Positions 1 to 7,870 of a DNA stretch of 35,057 nucleotides are shown piece after piece. A model generated the notes under the pieces. That model searched no databases and was not told where the DNA came from. It worked only from the letters and a program-made list of their open reading frames with translations. Position 1 is the first letter of the stretch, and every line of letters starts with the position of its first letter. A program made the position numbers and the translations under genes. Origin of the DNA: Candidatus Pacearchaeota archaeon (lineage in GTDB: Archaea > Nanobdellota > Nanobdellia > Pacearchaeales > GW2011-AR1); NCBI GenBank assembly GCA_016866995.1, contig VGKQ01000010.1, positions 1 through 35,057 of the forward strand, in the 5' to 3' direction.

Positions 1-123
1 TTTGATAATTTAGTTCATGGGGATAGAGTCAATCCCCATTTTTCTATAGGTTTTCAAGAATTAAATATTGGTGGTCGCATTCCTCCTGTGCTTGAAAGCA
101 CAGGTATCCTGCGACTAATGTAA
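1..123 (+). CDS. Possible 3' end of an upstream gene, cut by the window edge
   Basis: Frame 1 is open from the left edge for 40 codons and ends at TAA 121-123, which shares its last base with the ATG of the hydrogenase small subunit (TAATG). That coupling is what an operon would show. I do not recognise the peptide, which contains GDRVNPHFSIGF and ends in STGILRLM. It lacks the cysteine pattern expected at the end of a hydrogenase diaphorase subunit. The same bases form two strong hairpins, so this may instead be a structured leader. Confidence 0.3.
   Translation, partial: FDNLVHGDRVNPHFSIGFQELNIGGRIPPVLESTGILRLM
17..115 (+). promoter_or_regulatory. Two perfect hairpins in front of the hydrogenase genes
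   Basis: Hairpin 1 has arms ATGGGGAT (17-24) and ATCCCCAT (32-39) with a 7-nt loop, followed by a T-run at 39-43, like an intrinsic terminator. Hairpin 2 has an outer stem GTCGCA (74-79) with TGCGAC (110-115), an internal loop of 5+5 nt, and an inner stem CCTGTGC (85-91) with GCACAGG (98-104) closing a TTGAAA loop. It ends 7 nt before the small-subunit ATG. A role in termination or in control of hydrogenase translation is inference. Confidence 0.45.
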
Positions 124-899
124 TGAAAAAAAATGAAAAATTAAAAATTGGCATTTATGGAATTAGCGGATGTGCTGGATGTTTGCTGACTTTTTTGTAC
201 GAGCCGGTTTTCAGGGAAATTTCAAAAATTTTTGATATAAAATCATTTCCATTAATCAAAGAAGACAAGTATAAAGGCGAGTTTGACTATGTTTTCATAG
301 AAGGAACTGTTTGTTTTGATGATGATATTATTATGTTAAAAGAACTTAGAAACAGGGCAAAAAAAGTGGTTGCTCTTGGGGCGTGCGCTCATGTGGGAGG
401 GGTTCCATCCATGAGAAATTTTATGGATAATGAAAAAATAATAAAGTTTGTTTATCCAAAATATAATCATCTAAAATCAAGCCTGCCAGAGCCAATTGAC
501 AAGCATATTAAAGTTGACTGCTATCTGCCTCAATGTCCTCCTTCTAAATCTGAAATCCTCGAATTTATCAAGTGTATTGCAAGAGATATTGAGTTCAAGA
601 ATTATGAAGACCCTGTTTGTTTTGAGTGCAGAAAAATGGGAAATTTGTGCTTGCTGGATAAAGGCAAATTATGCCTCGGCCCTGTAACTAACGGAGGCTG
701 TGAAGCATTATGCCCCGGCAATAAAGTAACGTGTTATGGATGCAGAGGGCCGTGCAGGGATGCAAATTTAAAAGCATTTTTAGAATTATTGAAAGAAAAA
801 GGATATACAAGCAAGGAGCTGGAAGAAAAAATGCAGACATTTGCAGGACTCAAGTTTAAAGAAGAGGAGGAAAAAGTTTCAAAATGGCTAGAGAAATAA
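123..899 (+). CDS. [NiFe]-hydrogenase small (electron-transfer) subunit, group 3 type
   Basis: This subunit carries the Fe-S clusters that pass electrons between the NiFe site and a soluble electron carrier. The N-terminal half (residues 1-155) has the proximal-cluster set: CAGC at 17-20, Cys88 in GACAHVGG and Cys138 in QCPPS. The C-terminal part has a dense Cys set (166, 169, 176, 184, 193, 197, 204, 207, 211) for further clusters. There is no Tat signal, so it should be cytoplasmic. Length (258 aa) and layout match the delta subunit of archaeal sulfhydrogenase (HydD) and the MvhG family. The next gene overlaps by 16 bp and encodes the catalytic partner. The diaphorase subunits expected in a group 3b enzyme would lie left of the window; the exact group cannot be settled here. 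Confidence 0.9.
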   Translation: MKKNEKLKIGIYGISGCAGCLLTFLYEPVFREISKIFDIKSFPLIKEDKYKGEFDYVFIEGTVCFDDDIIMLKELRNRAKKVVALGACAHVGGVPSMRNFMDNEKIIKFVYPKYNHLKSSLPEPIDKHIKVDCYLPQCPPSKSEILEFIKCIARDIEFKNYEDPVCFECRKMGNLCLLDKGKLCLGPVTNGGCEALCPGNKVTCYGCRGPCRDANLKAFLELLKEKGYTSKELEEKMQTFAGLKFKEEEEKVSKWLEK

Positions 900-2149
900 A
901 CCTAAATCATATATGCAAAGTTGAAGGGCATGCAAATCTCAGCTTAAAAATAGAAAATAATAGAGTTGAAAAATGCGAGTTGAAGGCAGTTGAAGGCGCA
1001 AGATTTTTTGAAGCTCTTGTTGTGGGAAAAAAAGTAAAAGATGTGCAGGAAATTGTTTCAAGAATATGCGGCATCTGTTCAAGTGCGCATAGTGTTGCTT
1101 GCATCCAGGCATTAGAAGAGGCAATGGGAATCAAAGCCAGCAGGCAGCAGGAAATTATAAGAGAGCTTTTAATGATAGGCGAAAGAATAAGAAGCCACGC
1201 CACCCATCTTTATTTCCTTGTGCTTCCAGATTATTATAATATAAGCTCTGCCCTCCAGCTTTCAGAAAAAAATCAGGACAAAATAGATGATGCTGTCTCG
1301 CTAATCTCGCTTGGAAATAAAATTATAGAAATTGTGGGAGGAAGGGAGATACATCCTTTTTTAGGAATTCAAGACAGCATAAAAAAAAGCATAAAAGAAA
1401 ATATCAGCAGGAAAATAGAAGAAATTGAAAAGAAAAAAGAAGTGATAGAAAAAACAATAAACCTTTTCTTGTCTTTAAAATATCCAAAATTAGAGAGAAA
1501 AACAGACTATCTTTCTCTCTATAATTCTGAAAATTATGCCACAATTTCAGGAAAGATAAAATCTCAGTCTGGAATGATTATTGATGATGACTATAAAAAA
1601 CATCTTCAAGAAAATATTAGAGAGTATGCTACATCAAAATTTGCGCTAAAAGACAAAAAGCCGTATATGGTGGGGGCAATGGCAAGAATAAACAACAGCT
1701 ATAATCAGCTTGATAAAGAAACCAAAAAGTTCTTGAAAACAATTAAGCTTCCTTTTAATAATCCTTTTCAGAATAATATCGCCCAAGCTATTGAGCTTTT
1801 GCATCTTGCAAATCGGGCTATAAAAATATCTTCTGAATTAGAAACAGATGAACCAGAAGAAATTAAAATTAAAGATGGAAGAGGCATATCTGCTGTAGAA
1901 GCTCCGCGAGGGACTTTATTCCACGAGTATGTCATAGACAAAGAAGGAAAAATAAGCTATTGCAACATAATAACTCCAACTGTTCAGAATCTTAACATGA
2001 TGGAGCAGGATATAAAAATGCTTGTTAATTTTCTTCTTGCAAAAAAATCAAACAAGGAAAAAATTGTTCTGGAGATTGAAAAGCTTATACGCGCATATGA
2101 CCCATGCTTTTCGTGTTCTACTCATTTTCTCAAAGTTAATTGGGAATAA
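884..2149 (+). CDS. [NiFe]-hydrogenase large (catalytic) subunit
   Basis: This is the NiFe-site subunit that makes or oxidises H2. The L1 motif RICGICSSAH supplies Cys62 and Cys65. The C-terminal L2 motif DPCFSCSTH supplies Cys408 and Cys411. All four Ni ligands are therefore present and the enzyme should be active. Seven residues (FLKVNWE) follow His414. This is the kind of tail removed by a dedicated protease after nickel insertion, and a matching protease gene converges on this one. The protein has 421 aa, usual for group 3 enzymes. It overlaps the small-subunit gene by 16 bp and the protease gene tail-to-tail by 14 bp. Confidence 0.94.
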   Translation: MAREINLNHICKVEGHANLSLKIENNRVEKCELKAVEGARFFEALVVGKKVKDVQEIVSRICGICSSAHSVACIQALEEAMGIKASRQQEIIRELLMIGERIRSHATHLYFLVLPDYYNISSALQLSEKNQDKIDDAVSLISLGNKIIEIVGGREIHPFLGIQDSIKKSIKENISRKIEEIEKKKEVIEKTINLFLSLKYPKLERKTDYLSLYNSENYATISGKIKSQSGMIIDDDYKKHLQENIREYATSKFALKDKKPYMVGAMARINNSYNQLDKETKKFLKTIKLPFNNPFQNNIAQAIELLHLANRAIKISSELETDEPEEIKIKDGRGISAVEAPRGTLFHEYVIDKEGKISYCNIITPTVQNLNMMEQDIKMLVNFLLAKKSNKEKIVLEIEKLIRAYDPCFSCSTHFLKVNWE

Positions 2150-2492
2150 GATTCTTGATTTCTTGAATTGCTTTTTCTTCTGAATAATTGCTTGGAATTC
2201 CAATTATTTTAATATTTTTTTTCTTCAGCTTGAGAAAAAATCCCAAGTCAAAATCATGCAAACTGAAGATTTTGGCTTGCTTAATTTCTTTTTCTGACAT
2301 TTTTCTTACATTATCTATGCCTAAAACAACATCCAAAATAATAGCATCATTTAAATCCAAGTCAATCAACTCAAATGTATCTTTTATATAGCAAAATTCA
2401 TGATTTTTAAACTCATCTTCAAGTTTCCTGCAGACTTTAACTGCAAGATTGTCTTCTTCCAAATGTGGATTTCCAAAATATAAAATCTTCAT
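2136..2492 (-). CDS. Hydrogenase maturation protease (HycI/HyaD, peptidase M52-like)
   Basis: It likely clips the C-terminal tail of the large subunit after Ni insertion. The N-terminal GNPHLEEDNLAV matches the GNxxxxDDxxG signature of the family. An acidic residue in the strand IILDVV and His in SLHDFD sit where the other nickel-sensing ligands lie. At 118 aa it is short, since family members usually have about 150 aa. It is the last gene of the minus-strand operon, 1 bp after the HypC-like gene, and it converges on its presumed substrate gene. Confidence 0.8.
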   Translation of the reverse strand: MKILYFGNPHLEEDNLAVKVCRKLEDEFKNHEFCYIKDTFELIDLDLNDAIILDVVLGIDNVRKMSEKEIKQAKIFSLHDFDLGFFLKLKKKNIKIIGIPSNYSEEKAIQEIKNLIPN

Positions 2493-2493
2493 T

Positions 2494-2997
2494 TTATCTA
2501 ATTATGTCAACAGCTTCTTTCCAATGCGCGCTTATTTTGTCGCCTTTTTTTGCATTTGGAAGATATTTTCCTACAACTTTTTCTTCTCTCCCTCCAAAAT
2601 CAACTGTATAAACTATAAATCCCCTGTCCTCCTTCCCTGTAACTATTCCAACTCTTACTTTGCATAGTTCTTTTATTACATCCGGAGCTTGTGCATAATA
2701 TCCTTCTCCCCTGTCAATAACTCTGTTATGCTCTTCAAGAAAATATTTTTTTATTATTTCTATGCTCCAGTAATCTCTTCCTAGAGATGTAGCTAGTCTT
2801 TTTATTCTTTCTATTGCTACTGGATAAACTTTTTCCAAGAAAGCTCTGTCAGGAATTTCTCCTCTGGCTCTAAAATTTTTTATTTCATCATAATCTTGTT
2901 TTGTTATCCTGCCAAGATTAAATAATTGGTATGCACAGCCAGCAGAATATCTAAAGAAAACTGCTTCTGGTGTTTCATCAATCATTTTTTCCAGCAT
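2494..2997 (-). CDS. HypC-like domain with an extra N-terminal helical domain (hydrogenase-associated)
   Basis: The last ~55 residues read as a HypC-type small beta-barrel. VRVGIVTG begins it, followed by VDFGG, a leucine-proline turn, KKGDKISAHW and EAVDII, closely parallel to the HypC pattern VDFGG...L...GDYVLVH...AI. It lacks the N-terminal MCxxxP cysteine that binds the Fe(CN)2CO unit in true HypC. The first ~110 residues form a helical domain that I cannot name. Its start overlaps hypC by 20 bp, so the two are co-translated. A role as a second chaperone or scaffold in NiFe assembly is inference. Orphan families of this type next to hyp genes exist, but I cannot assign one with certainty. 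Confidence 0.6.
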   Translation of the reverse strand: MLEKMIDETPEAVFFRYSAGCAYQLFNLGRITKQDYDEIKNFRARGEIPDRAFLEKVYPVAIERIKRLATSLGRDYWSIEIIKKYFLEEHNRVIDRGEGYYAQAPDVIKELCKVRVGIVTGKEDRGFIVYTVDFGGREEKVVGKYLPNAKKGDKISAHWKEAVDIIR

Positions 2998-3193
2998 TTT
3001 TTATTAATTTCAGGTATTCTTCAGCTTCTTTTTTTGGGATTTTTTCTATTACAATTTTTTCTTTTACAATAACATAATCTCCCTCTTGAATATCAGCCAG
3101 TGAAAAATCAGCTGTTCTCTTCCCGCTTCCGTAATCTACAATAATCTTGCCATTTTCTATTTTCTCGACTTTTCCTGGAATTGAGAGGCACAT
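2978..3193 (-). CDS. hypC: Hydrogenase assembly chaperone HypC
   Basis: HypC carries the Fe(CN)2CO group together with HypD and delivers it to the large subunit. The protein starts MCLSIPGKV, with the essential Cys2 and the MCxxxPG signature. The OB-like core continues through VDYGSGKRTADFSL and EGDYVIVKE. Its 71 aa are normal for the family. The start abuts hypA (0 bp gap) and the end overlaps the HypC-like gene. The stop codon is TGA. No hypB, hypD, hypE or hypF is in the window. Confidence 0.94.
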   Translation of the reverse strand: MCLSIPGKVEKIENGKIIVDYGSGKRTADFSLADIQEGDYVIVKEKIVIEKIPKKEAEEYLKLIKNAGKND

Positions 3194-3514
3194 CTAATTA
3201 TAATTTATCTTCTTCAATTTAATTTTATTTCCTTTAATAATCTTTGGAAGCGAGGAGCATTTTGGGCAGTTGTAAATAATAAAATCATGCCCTTTTTCTC
3301 TGATATTTGCCCTTCCCATATACCCGCACGAACAATTCACATCAGAAGGCCTTTCTTTTACAACAACTTTCCATCCTGTTATTGTCTCAATCGCATGCTT
3401 TAATTCATCTCCAGTTATCTGGGCAAGCTCGCCAACCTCAAGCTCTATAGATTCTACCTTGTCTTTTTCTTTTATCTGGTTAATTATGTGGTTTGCAAAT
3501 GTTATTTCGTGCAT
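3194..3514 (-). CDS. hypA: Hydrogenase nickel-insertion protein HypA
   Basis: HypA is the nickel metallochaperone for NiFe-hydrogenase. MHE at the N-terminus supplies the Ni-binding His2 and Glu3. The motif IELEVGELAQI is typical of the nickel domain. The C-terminal zinc ribbon is formed by CSCG and CPKCSS. The length (106 aa) is normal. It lies 6 bp after tpi in the same minus-strand operon and directly before hypC. Confidence 0.93.
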   Translation of the reverse strand: MHEITFANHIINQIKEKDKVESIELEVGELAQITGDELKHAIETITGWKVVVKERPSDVNCSCGYMGRANIREKGHDFIIYNCPKCSSLPKIIKGNKIKLKKINYN

Positions 3515-3520
3515 AAATTA

Positions 3521-4147
3521 TCAAGATAAAAGAAGTTTTAATACTTTTCCAGGGTTGCTGGAAAGAACAACTGCAGAAGAAACAGCAAAGCCAGAAGCCC
3601 CAAGCTTCATTGCGATTTGAACATCATCTCGCGAGTGAATTCCAGCTCCAGCAATAAAAGGCATTTTTATTTCTTCCCTGATTTTTTTGATTATTTCAGG
3701 TTTTGCTTCTGAAACAGACAGCTTGCCTGCAACAAGCTCAGGAGGCTCGTATACAAGAAAATCTGGCTTTAATTTCTCAATTTTTTTTGCTTCTGAAACT
3801 GATGAAGCAAATACAAGTGTTTTCAAGCCAACTTGATTGCATCTCTTGATTGTTTTTTTCAGCACAGAAAAAGATAATTTATGCTCTGAATGATTTAAAA
3901 AACTTCCTTCTGCCCCGTCTATCTTGACTGATTCTGGAATAATATATCCTGTCTCTCTTCCAGGCAGAAAGAAATCAATGTGTTGTGCATAAACTCGAAG
4001 TTTTGTTTTTCTTGCAATTTCATAAATATCAGATGCCTGAACTCCAATTATAGCTTTCTTGCATACTTTCTCTATTTCTCGAGCAAGCTTCAAAACATCC
4101 TCGCCTTGTTTGTATGTTTTAAAATTTATTATAACTGTAGGATTCAT
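3521..4147 (-). CDS. tpiA: Triosephosphate isomerase, archaeal type
   Basis: It interconverts dihydroxyacetone phosphate and glyceraldehyde 3-phosphate in the cytoplasm. Asn8 and Lys10 (INFKTY), His86 (LNHSEH) and catalytic Glu134 (VYEPPEL) are all present. The phosphate-binding end is seen in AGAGIHSRDDV and GASGFAVSSAVV. At 208 aa it is the compact archaeal form, shorter than the ~250 aa bacterial enzyme. It lies 3 bp after the aldolase gene and 6 bp before hypA. Confidence 0.93.
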   Translation of the reverse strand: MNPTVIINFKTYKQGEDVLKLAREIEKVCKKAIIGVQASDIYEIARKTKLRVYAQHIDFFLPGRETGYIIPESVKIDGAEGSFLNHSEHKLSFSVLKKTIKRCNQVGLKTLVFASSVSEAKKIEKLKPDFLVYEPPELVAGKLSVSEAKPEIIKKIREEIKMPFIAGAGIHSRDDVQIAMKLGASGFAVSSAVVLSSNPGKVLKLLLS

Positions 4148-4150
4148 TTT

Positions 4151-4900
4151 TCATCTCCAGATTATTTTTTTTATATCTTGGGTTATTTTAAGAGGAGAAT
4201 TTGACTGCCAGATGTTTCTTCCTATTGCCAAGCCAATACAGCCCGCCTGCATAATTTCTTTTACTTGCTTCAATAAATTCTTTTCATCTTTTTTCATCCC
4301 GCCAGCTACAACTACTTTTGTTTTGCCTGCTGACTTAACAGCCCATTTCAAGTCATCAATTTTATTATTGTACTGAATTTTAATAATATCTGCTCCTATT
4401 TCCAGTCCCACGCGGCAAGAATAAGCCATTAATTCTTTTTCTGGCTTGTTTTTAACTGACTTTCCGCGAGGATAAATCCAAGCTATAACTGGAAGGTTTT
4501 TAGAGTGAGCTTCTCTCTGTATATTTTCAAACTCCTGAAACATCTCATCTTCATAATCGCTTCCAATATAGATTGTATAGCCAACTGCTGATGCTCCAAG
4601 TCCAAGTGCTTCTTCAACACTGCACAGCTGCCTTGAAATCGGCTCCCCTTTGAACAAATTTGTTTTTCCATTCAGCTTAAGAATTAAAGGAACCCCGGAT
4701 TTTTTTATTTCTTTGTTGTATTTCTCAGCAATTCCTTTTTGAAATATTATTCCTGTAAATTTTCCTTTTCTTGCAATCTCAATTATATAATTTGGATTAA
4801 TATTTTTATCATTAAAATCAGTCGGGCCGTGCTCTAATCCTTGGTCATATGCAAGAAAAAAAGCTTTTCCTTTCTTTAAAATTTTATTAAGTTTAATCAT
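4151..4900 (-). CDS. fba: Fructose-bisphosphate aldolase, archaeal class I (DeoC/FbaB family)
   Basis: It cleaves fructose 1,6-bisphosphate through a Schiff base. The N-terminal AYDQGLEHGP is the family signature. The Schiff-base lysine is Lys174 in ADIIKIQY. The phosphate-binding loops are VVAGGMKK and GLAIGRNIWQ. The 249 aa are close to the usual ~260. Its 5' end overlaps pfkB by 8 bp, and tpi follows after 3 bp, so three consecutive Embden-Meyerhof steps are co-transcribed. A DhnA-type aldolase acting on another sugar phosphate is the main alternative, but the neighbours argue for FBP. Confidence 0.9.
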   Translation of the reverse strand: MIKLNKILKKGKAFFLAYDQGLEHGPTDFNDKNINPNYIIEIARKGKFTGIIFQKGIAEKYNKEIKKSGVPLILKLNGKTNLFKGEPISRQLCSVEEALGLGASAVGYTIYIGSDYEDEMFQEFENIQREAHSKNLPVIAWIYPRGKSVKNKPEKELMAYSCRVGLEIGADIIKIQYNNKIDDLKWAVKSAGKTKVVVAGGMKKDEKNLLKQVKEIMQAGCIGLAIGRNIWQSNSPLKITQDIKKIIWR

Positions 4901-5795
4901 TTTTAATATTTATTCTTAAAAGCCCGTTTTTTGCGCCAGTATGAGTCAGTATTGACTCGCTTTCTTTTAACCCAAGCTCAAGGCATTTCTGTATATCCAA
5001 ATTCATAATTCTGCCAGCAACAAAACCAGACGCAAATGCATCCCCTGCTCCTGTTCTTTCTACTACTTTAATATTTTTATGAGGGTTTATAGAATACTTC
5101 TTTTTCCCGTCATAACAGAGTATTTCTTTGTCTTTATCGGTAATTACAACTAATTTCGGGCCGAGTTTATGCAAACCCAAAAGCAAATCTTTTTCTTTTG
5201 TCAGCATGCCGGCTTCTTCCTTATTTAAAATTAATACATCGCATAATTTCAACAGAGGATGAATATTAACATTCTTAATAAGATACTCGCTTGGGTTAAA
5301 AGCGATTTTTGTTCCTTTTTTAGACAGAATTTCTGCAAGTTTTTTCTGAGACTTAAAACTTGTGCCAAGAAGAGCCGAGAAATAAAGCCATTTTGTCTTG
5401 GTTTTTTTTAATGGAATATCATTAATTGAAATCTCATCATTTATGCCCTTATAAGTTAAAATAGTCCTGTCGTGGGCATAACTGTCAAGGACAATTGAAT
5501 ATCCTGTCAATCCTTTGGAAATTTTTCCAAGAAAATCAACTTTCTCTGACTTCATCATCTCGATAATTTTCTTGCCGTTTTCATCATCTCCAAGCTTTCC
5601 TATCCAGCCTGTTTTCAATCCAAAGCGTGAAAATGCAACAGCAGTATTAGTTCCTCCTCCTCCAATGTCAAATCTTAAATTCTTGATTAATATTTTGCTC
5701 CCCACACTGTAGCAGACAAAATTTTTTATCTCTTTTGCTGCTGTATTAACAAATACGTCCACAACAGCGCTCCCAAAAGTTATCACATCAAACAT
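4893..5795 (-). CDS. PfkB-family sugar kinase, probably 6-phosphofructokinase
   Basis: This is a ribokinase-fold ATP-dependent kinase. The substrate-side motif is GGGGTNTAVAFSRFG (from residue 45). The C-terminal signature TGAGDAFASGF holds the catalytic Asp252 and the anion hole. The family includes ribokinase, adenosine kinase, 2-keto-3-deoxygluconate kinase and archaeal or bacterial phosphofructokinases, and sequence alone does not fix the substrate. Being first in an operon with FBP aldolase and TPI makes fructose 6-phosphate the best guess. A GGGAGG ribosome-binding site lies just before the start. Confidence 0.75.
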   Translation of the reverse strand: MFDVITFGSAVVDVFVNTAAKEIKNFVCYSVGSKILIKNLRFDIGGGGTNTAVAFSRFGLKTGWIGKLGDDENGKKIIEMMKSEKVDFLGKISKGLTGYSIVLDSYAHDRTILTYKGINDEISINDIPLKKTKTKWLYFSALLGTSFKSQKKLAEILSKKGTKIAFNPSEYLIKNVNIHPLLKLCDVLILNKEEAGMLTKEKDLLLGLHKLGPKLVVITDKDKEILCYDGKKKYSINPHKNIKVVERTGAGDAFASGFVAGRIMNLDIQKCLELGLKESESILTHTGAKNGLLRINIKND

Positions 5796-5860
5796 TTTCC
5801 CTCCCTTTTTATTTTCTCATTTATAGCAAGATTTATCTAATTAAAAATCTTTTCTTTTTC
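5796..5860. promoter_or_regulatory. Divergent promoter region: glycolysis/hyp operon and PIG-L gene
   Basis: The 65 bp between pfkB (minus) and the PIG-L gene (plus) must hold both promoters. On the minus strand a strong Shine-Dalgarno, GGGAGGG (complement of 5799-5805), lies 3 nt before the pfkB ATG. A CTATAAATG box is about 25 bp upstream, and a second AT-rich box lies further out. The arms AAGATTT and AAATCTT flank the centre, around 5829-5850. Confidence 0.45.
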
Positions 5861-6445
5861 ATGAAACAAAAGAAAGTGCTTGTTGTGGTGGCTCATCCAG
5901 ATGATGAGACAATATGGATGGGTGGAACTTTAATCAGAAACAGCGTGTTTAGCAGAAAATGGGATTTGACAATAATAAGCCTGTGCAGAAGAAACGACAC
6001 TGACAGGGCTCCAAAATTCTTCAGAGTTTGCCAGATTCTTAATGCAAAAGGATTCATGTCTGATTTAGAAGATGAAAAACTTGAAGAGATTGACAATAAT
6101 GAAGTAATTGAAAGGATTAAAGAAATGCTTGAGAAAGCAGGAAAAAAATATGACTATGTTTTCACTCACGGAGAAAATGGAGAATACGGGCATATCAGGC
6201 ACAAAGACACAAATAAAGCTGTAATAGAAATGATTAAAAAGAAATTTATCTCGTGCAGGAGATTATTTTTCTTTGCTTACACTAAAATTGGGGGAGAATG
6301 TTATATAGACTTGAGTGCAAAAAAATTTATAAATCTGAATAAACAGGAATTATCAAAGAAAAAAGAATTAATAACAATGATATATGGATTTGGCAATGGA
6401 AGTTTTGAAGAGACAAGCTGCAAAGAGAAAGAGGCTTTTAAATAA
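5861..6445 (+). CDS. PIG-L/LmbE family zinc-dependent deacetylase
   Basis: The family removes acetyl groups from N-acetylglucosamine-type sugars. The zinc motif AHPDDE is at residues 11-16, and the third ligand region GEYGHIRH is near residue 110. The protein has 194 aa with no signal peptide, so it is probably cytosolic. It comes before a glycosyltransferase on the same strand and shares its region with NagB, so a role in amino-sugar or glycan building is plausible. The substrate is not identifiable. Its stop codon falls in the first copy of a 44-bp tandem repeat. Confidence 0.85.
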   Translation: MKQKKVLVVVAHPDDETIWMGGTLIRNSVFSRKWDLTIISLCRRNDTDRAPKFFRVCQILNAKGFMSDLEDEKLEEIDNNEVIERIKEMLEKAGKKYDYVFTHGENGEYGHIRHKDTNKAVIEMIKKKFISCRRLFFFAYTKIGGECYIDLSAKKFINLNKQELSKKKELITMIYGFGNGSFEETSCKEKEAFK

Positions 6446-6540
6446 AATATGATTAATTATATAGCATTATTAAATTTAAATGGAAATAAAATATGATTAA
6501 TTATATAGCATTATTAAATTTAAATGGAAATAAAATATGA
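6440..6540 (+). repeat. 44-bp tandem repeat, 2.3 copies, carrying a start site
   Basis: Two exact 44-bp copies (6440-6483, 6484-6527) and the first 13 bp of a third (6528-6540) lie between the PIG-L and glycosyltransferase genes. Each unit contains an AT-rich TATA-like stretch and ATGA. The ATG of the partial third copy (6537) is the glycosyltransferase start. The ATGs of copies 1 and 2 (6449, 6493) open 15-residue reading frames that end in TGA overlapping the next ATG by 4 bp. The unit length is not a multiple of 3. It looks like a recent duplication of a promoter and start region. Confidence 0.9.
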
Positions 6541-7676
6541 AATGCATTATTTTTTATGCTTATCCTCCAGAACCTGACGGACAAAGCCTTCAGGGACACA
6601 TGCTCTATCAGGGAATATTAAAACAGGGAATAAATGTTATTCCGTGCCATTTTCAGGACGGAATACAAAAACAATTTTATTTAAAACATTTTAAGCCAGA
6701 TTTTGCCATTGGAGTTGGATTTTGGGGAAATGTGCCTGATGTTGTAAGAGAGCCATGGAAATATAATGTCACGCCAGTGCCATGGTTCAATGCTGACGGG
6801 TGGGTTGCCAATTACAAAGAGGACTTTGAAAAACTGCCTTTAATGTTCACAACAAGCGAATGGGTTAAGAGCATCTATAAAAGAGACGGAATTAATGTTG
6901 ATAAAATAATTCCCATGCACATCGGAATTGACACTGATTTTTTTAAGCCAACTAACAATCCTTATTACAATAAATCAGTAAAAGAAATGCTTGGTATTAA
7001 AGAAAATGAGAAAATGATTTTGACAGTAGGCGGAGATGTTACAAGCAAGGGAGCCCAGGAAATGTTCAGGGCGCTTGTTGAAGTTGACAAAGAATATAAA
7101 AACTGGAAATATGTCTGCAAATCCTGGCCAAGCGCGTGTGCTAGCGAGTGGCACGAACATGAAATGGAAATAGTTGAGCAATTGGGAATAAAAGACAAGG
7201 TAATATTTGTTGATGATGTATTTTCTCAGGAGTTTATGGTTGACTTATTGAATTCATGTGATATTTATGCTGCTCCTTCAAGAATTGAAGGATTTGGGAT
7301 GATTCAGGTTGAAGCAATGGCCTGCGAAAAGCCTGTTATCTCAATAAATAAAATGGGCCCTGCCGAAACAATTATACATAACAAAACTGGCTTTCTAGCT
7401 GATGTGGCAGAAGAAGTAGTTTTAAATGAAGAATGGGCTTATTCCCATATGGGTTTTTCCCAGAAAAAAATAATTAAATTTGACAAGCCAAAGACATTTG
7501 CCTATCGTGCAAGCATTGATGATTTGAAAAAATACACCCTGAAATTACTGACAGAGCCAGAGCTTGGAGTGAAAATGGGAATAGAAGGAAGAAAGCATGT
7601 GGTTGAAAATTTGGATTACAGGATTATATCAAAAAAAATGATTTCTATAATCAAAGAAAAACTAAAATTAAAATAA
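6537..7676 (+). CDS. Glycosyltransferase, GT4 family (GT-B fold)
   Basis: It transfers a sugar from a nucleotide donor to an unknown acceptor. The C-terminal Rossmann domain has the GT4 EX7E motif in EGFGMIQVEAMACEKPVI, preceded by SCDIYAAPSR. The N-terminal domain covers residues 1-180, with PWFNADGW and TTSEWVKSIY in the acceptor half. The 379 aa are the usual length. The start is the ATG at 6537, inside the partial third repeat copy. No membrane segment is seen. Confidence 0.85.
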   Translation: MKCIIFYAYPPEPDGQSLQGHMLYQGILKQGINVIPCHFQDGIQKQFYLKHFKPDFAIGVGFWGNVPDVVREPWKYNVTPVPWFNADGWVANYKEDFEKLPLMFTTSEWVKSIYKRDGINVDKIIPMHIGIDTDFFKPTNNPYYNKSVKEMLGIKENEKMILTVGGDVTSKGAQEMFRALVEVDKEYKNWKYVCKSWPSACASEWHEHEMEIVEQLGIKDKVIFVDDVFSQEFMVDLLNSCDIYAAPSRIEGFGMIQVEAMACEKPVISINKMGPAETIIHNKTGFLADVAEEVVLNEEWAYSHMGFSQKKIIKFDKPKTFAYRASIDDLKKYTLKLLTEPELGVKMGIEGRKHVVENLDYRIISKKMISIIKEKLKLK

Positions 7677-7870
7677 AACCAAATATTATTTATCCTTCTA
7701 TTATTAGCTTATATAAACAGGGTTAATTCCCTTATTACATATAATAATTAATAACTTTAATATCAGATACCATATACTTAACATTGCCTAATCTTATGCA
7801 AAAATATTAATGTATAAAATTAAAAAATATAAATCTTTAAATATTCTCGACAAATAATTGTTAATTTAAG

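Noticed and set aside
1-123. C-terminus of a hydrogenase diaphorase subunit
   Set aside because: The position would fit, but there are no cysteines or flavin motifs in the 40 residues, so the identity cannot be claimed.
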